Part shown: positions 19,849-20,979 of the stretch, piece by piece
Layout: the number at the start of each line of letters is the position of its first letter
Numbering within the stretch: the stretch's first letter is position 1
NCBI RefSeq assembly: GCF_000090795.2
Contig: NW_003546366.1
Span: forward strand, 49,192 to 70,170
Reading direction: 5' to 3'
Source of the DNA: Amphimedon queenslandica
Taxonomy: Eukaryota; Porifera; Demospongiae; Haplosclerida; Niphatidae
DNA: 20,979 nt
Made by a program: the position numbers and the translations under genes
Notes under the pieces: model-generated
What the model was told of the DNA's origin: nothing
The model's database searches: none
What the model saw: the letters and a program-made list of their open reading frames with translations, nothing else

Positions 19849-20934
19849 TCACAGTTTGACTTTCTCAGTGCTATACTCCCAAAGCTTTGTGCAATCTTCA
19901 TCAATAAGAGCCAGCTTGTTAGGCTTTTTAACAGCACAATTAGACCAGTATTTGCCTGTAACACCTTCAGCTTCCTCTGACACTGCACAATGGAGTGTTG
20001 TTTGAGCCCCTTGCTTTGGAGTCTTTGTGAGAAACCACATTAGAGCATAGAATATAGGCTACAGAAAATAACAAAGCATGAAACACTTTACTCTATTAAA
20101 ATAATTATATGTAATTCTTTTTCATCCATCTCTCTCTTTTCTTACAGCAAATATAATTTTCCAACCAGCAACCATGTGTCGTGTCAGATCGGTATTGATG
20201 GCACCAGGATGTAGTGAATAAGTAGATACACCAGTACCTTCCAGTCTCTTGGCCAGTTCCCTGCTGAACATAACGTTAGCAAGCTTGCTTCTTGTATAAG
20301 AACCAAATGATTTATAGCTACGAGACCACATCATGTCATCAAAATCAAGAGATCCATAATAGTGACCATCAGAGGAAACGGTTACAATACGAGATGGAGC
20401 TGATTCTTTGATACGGTCTAATAATAGATTAGTTAATAGAAAGTGTCCCAAGTGGTTGGTGCCAAACTGCAACTCAAACCCGTCCTTTGTGAGATAATAT
20501 GGGCATAACATGACCCCAGCGTTATTGATGAGTATGTCAATGTGACTCTCTTCTTGAAGTACCTCTTCACTAAACCGACGTATAGAAGCAAGGGAAGCCA
20601 AATCAAGCTTCTTCAATATGACCTCCTCGCTCTTGCTGGCTGCCTTGATATCCCGCACAGCATCACTGCCTCTTTTCTCGTCTCTGCAAGCAACTATGAC
20701 TCTAGCTCCTCTCTTAGCCAGATCAATGGCTGTTTCTTTACCAATCCCTGTATTGGCTCCTGTGATAATGACAGTCTTACCATCCAGACGTTTCTTGCTA
20801 CGACAGGACCTCCCAATGACAAAGAAGTACCTGATAGCAGCCAAACCAACCACAGCAACACCAGAACAAAGAAGGGCTGTCCTCATAGTGGGGGTATTTA
20901 AGCTAGAGAGATTGAAAGAGAGACGAAAAACCAT
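19849..20934 (-). CDS. Retinol-dehydrogenase-like short-chain dehydrogenase (RDH11-14 type), 2 exons, 332 aa
   Basis: Exons 20934-20146 and 20058-19849 join in phase (GTAAGA donor, TTCTGTAG acceptor). The protein is a classical SDR: an N-terminal hydrophobic anchor (LLCSGVAVVGLAAIRYFFVI, about 21-40), the cofactor motif TGANTGIG (58-65), ACRD (82-85, the Arg favouring NADP), NNAGV (137-141) and the catalytic YTRSK (Tyr213, Lys217), with SS at 187-188. FELQFGTNHLGHFLLTNLLL and APSRIVTVSS are characteristic of the RDH11/12/13/14 group. These are membrane-bound retinaldehyde/retinol or lipid-aldehyde reductases of the ER or mitochondria, and the length equals RDH13 (331 aa). The substrate is not predictable from sequence. 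A start at Met17 is also possible, giving a shorter leader before the anchor. Confidence 0.92.
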
Positions 20935-20979
20935 TTTGTCTTTTTGAGCTTAGGCACGCCCTTTTGCTGCGAAGACTAC
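20935..20979. other. Upstream flank of the SDR gene
   Basis: The last 45 bp hold only the 5' flank or UTR of the minus-strand dehydrogenase; nothing further can be assigned. Confidence 0.4.

Noticed and set aside
20542-20947. Two plus-strand ORFs of 109-119 codons at the right end
   Set aside because: Both are antisense to the conserved SDR exon with its TGANTGIG and NNAG motifs.

Overview
The window looks like a compact, AT-rich, intron-dense early-branching animal genome, most likely a demosponge of the Amphimedon type. The evidence is metazoan gene families (receptor tyrosine phosphatase, ELL, DCAF12, Roco kinase, retinol-dehydrogenase-like SDR), GT-AG introns of about 50 bp to 2 kb, very short intergenic spaces, and introns full of palindromic TACATGTA runs and small inverted-repeat elements. 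The organism is inferred from this style, not proven.

Six protein-coding genes can be reconstructed by joining exons in phase. From left to right they are: (1) the 3' part of a Roco/LRRK-type kinase with a WD40-like C-terminus (+, about 380-3518); (2) a complete 16-exon ELL transcription elongation factor (-, 10966-3941); (3) a complete 10-exon receptor-type protein tyrosine phosphatase with a Ser/Thr-rich ectodomain (+, 11351-14328); (4) complete ribosomal protein S17 (-, 15609-14653); (5) DCAF12, a CUL4-DDB1 substrate receptor (+, about 15745-19315); (6) a two-exon retinol-dehydrogenase-like short-chain dehydrogenase (-, 20934-19849). Genes alternate strand, giving convergent pairs (1/2, 3/4, 5/6) and divergent pairs (2/3, 4/5). 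They are unrelated housekeeping, signalling and metabolic genes, with no sign of a joint pathway.

The non-coding part is the unusual part. There is a 38-bp tandem array in a Roco kinase intron. A 186-bp repeat carrying a perfect 20-bp palindrome occurs as tandem copies in a Roco intron and, inverted, in a DCAF12 intron. A roughly 177-bp tandem array fills the 2.2-kb ELL intron and looks like a distant relative of the 186-bp family; it is itself split by a roughly 1-kb element with terminal inverted repeats. A 288-bp foldback element lies in another ELL intron, a 290-bp hAT-like MITE with a 5-bp target duplication in a DCAF12 intron, and a 26-bp perfect hairpin in DCAF12 intron 2. No RNA gene, CRISPR array, operon or defence system was recognised.
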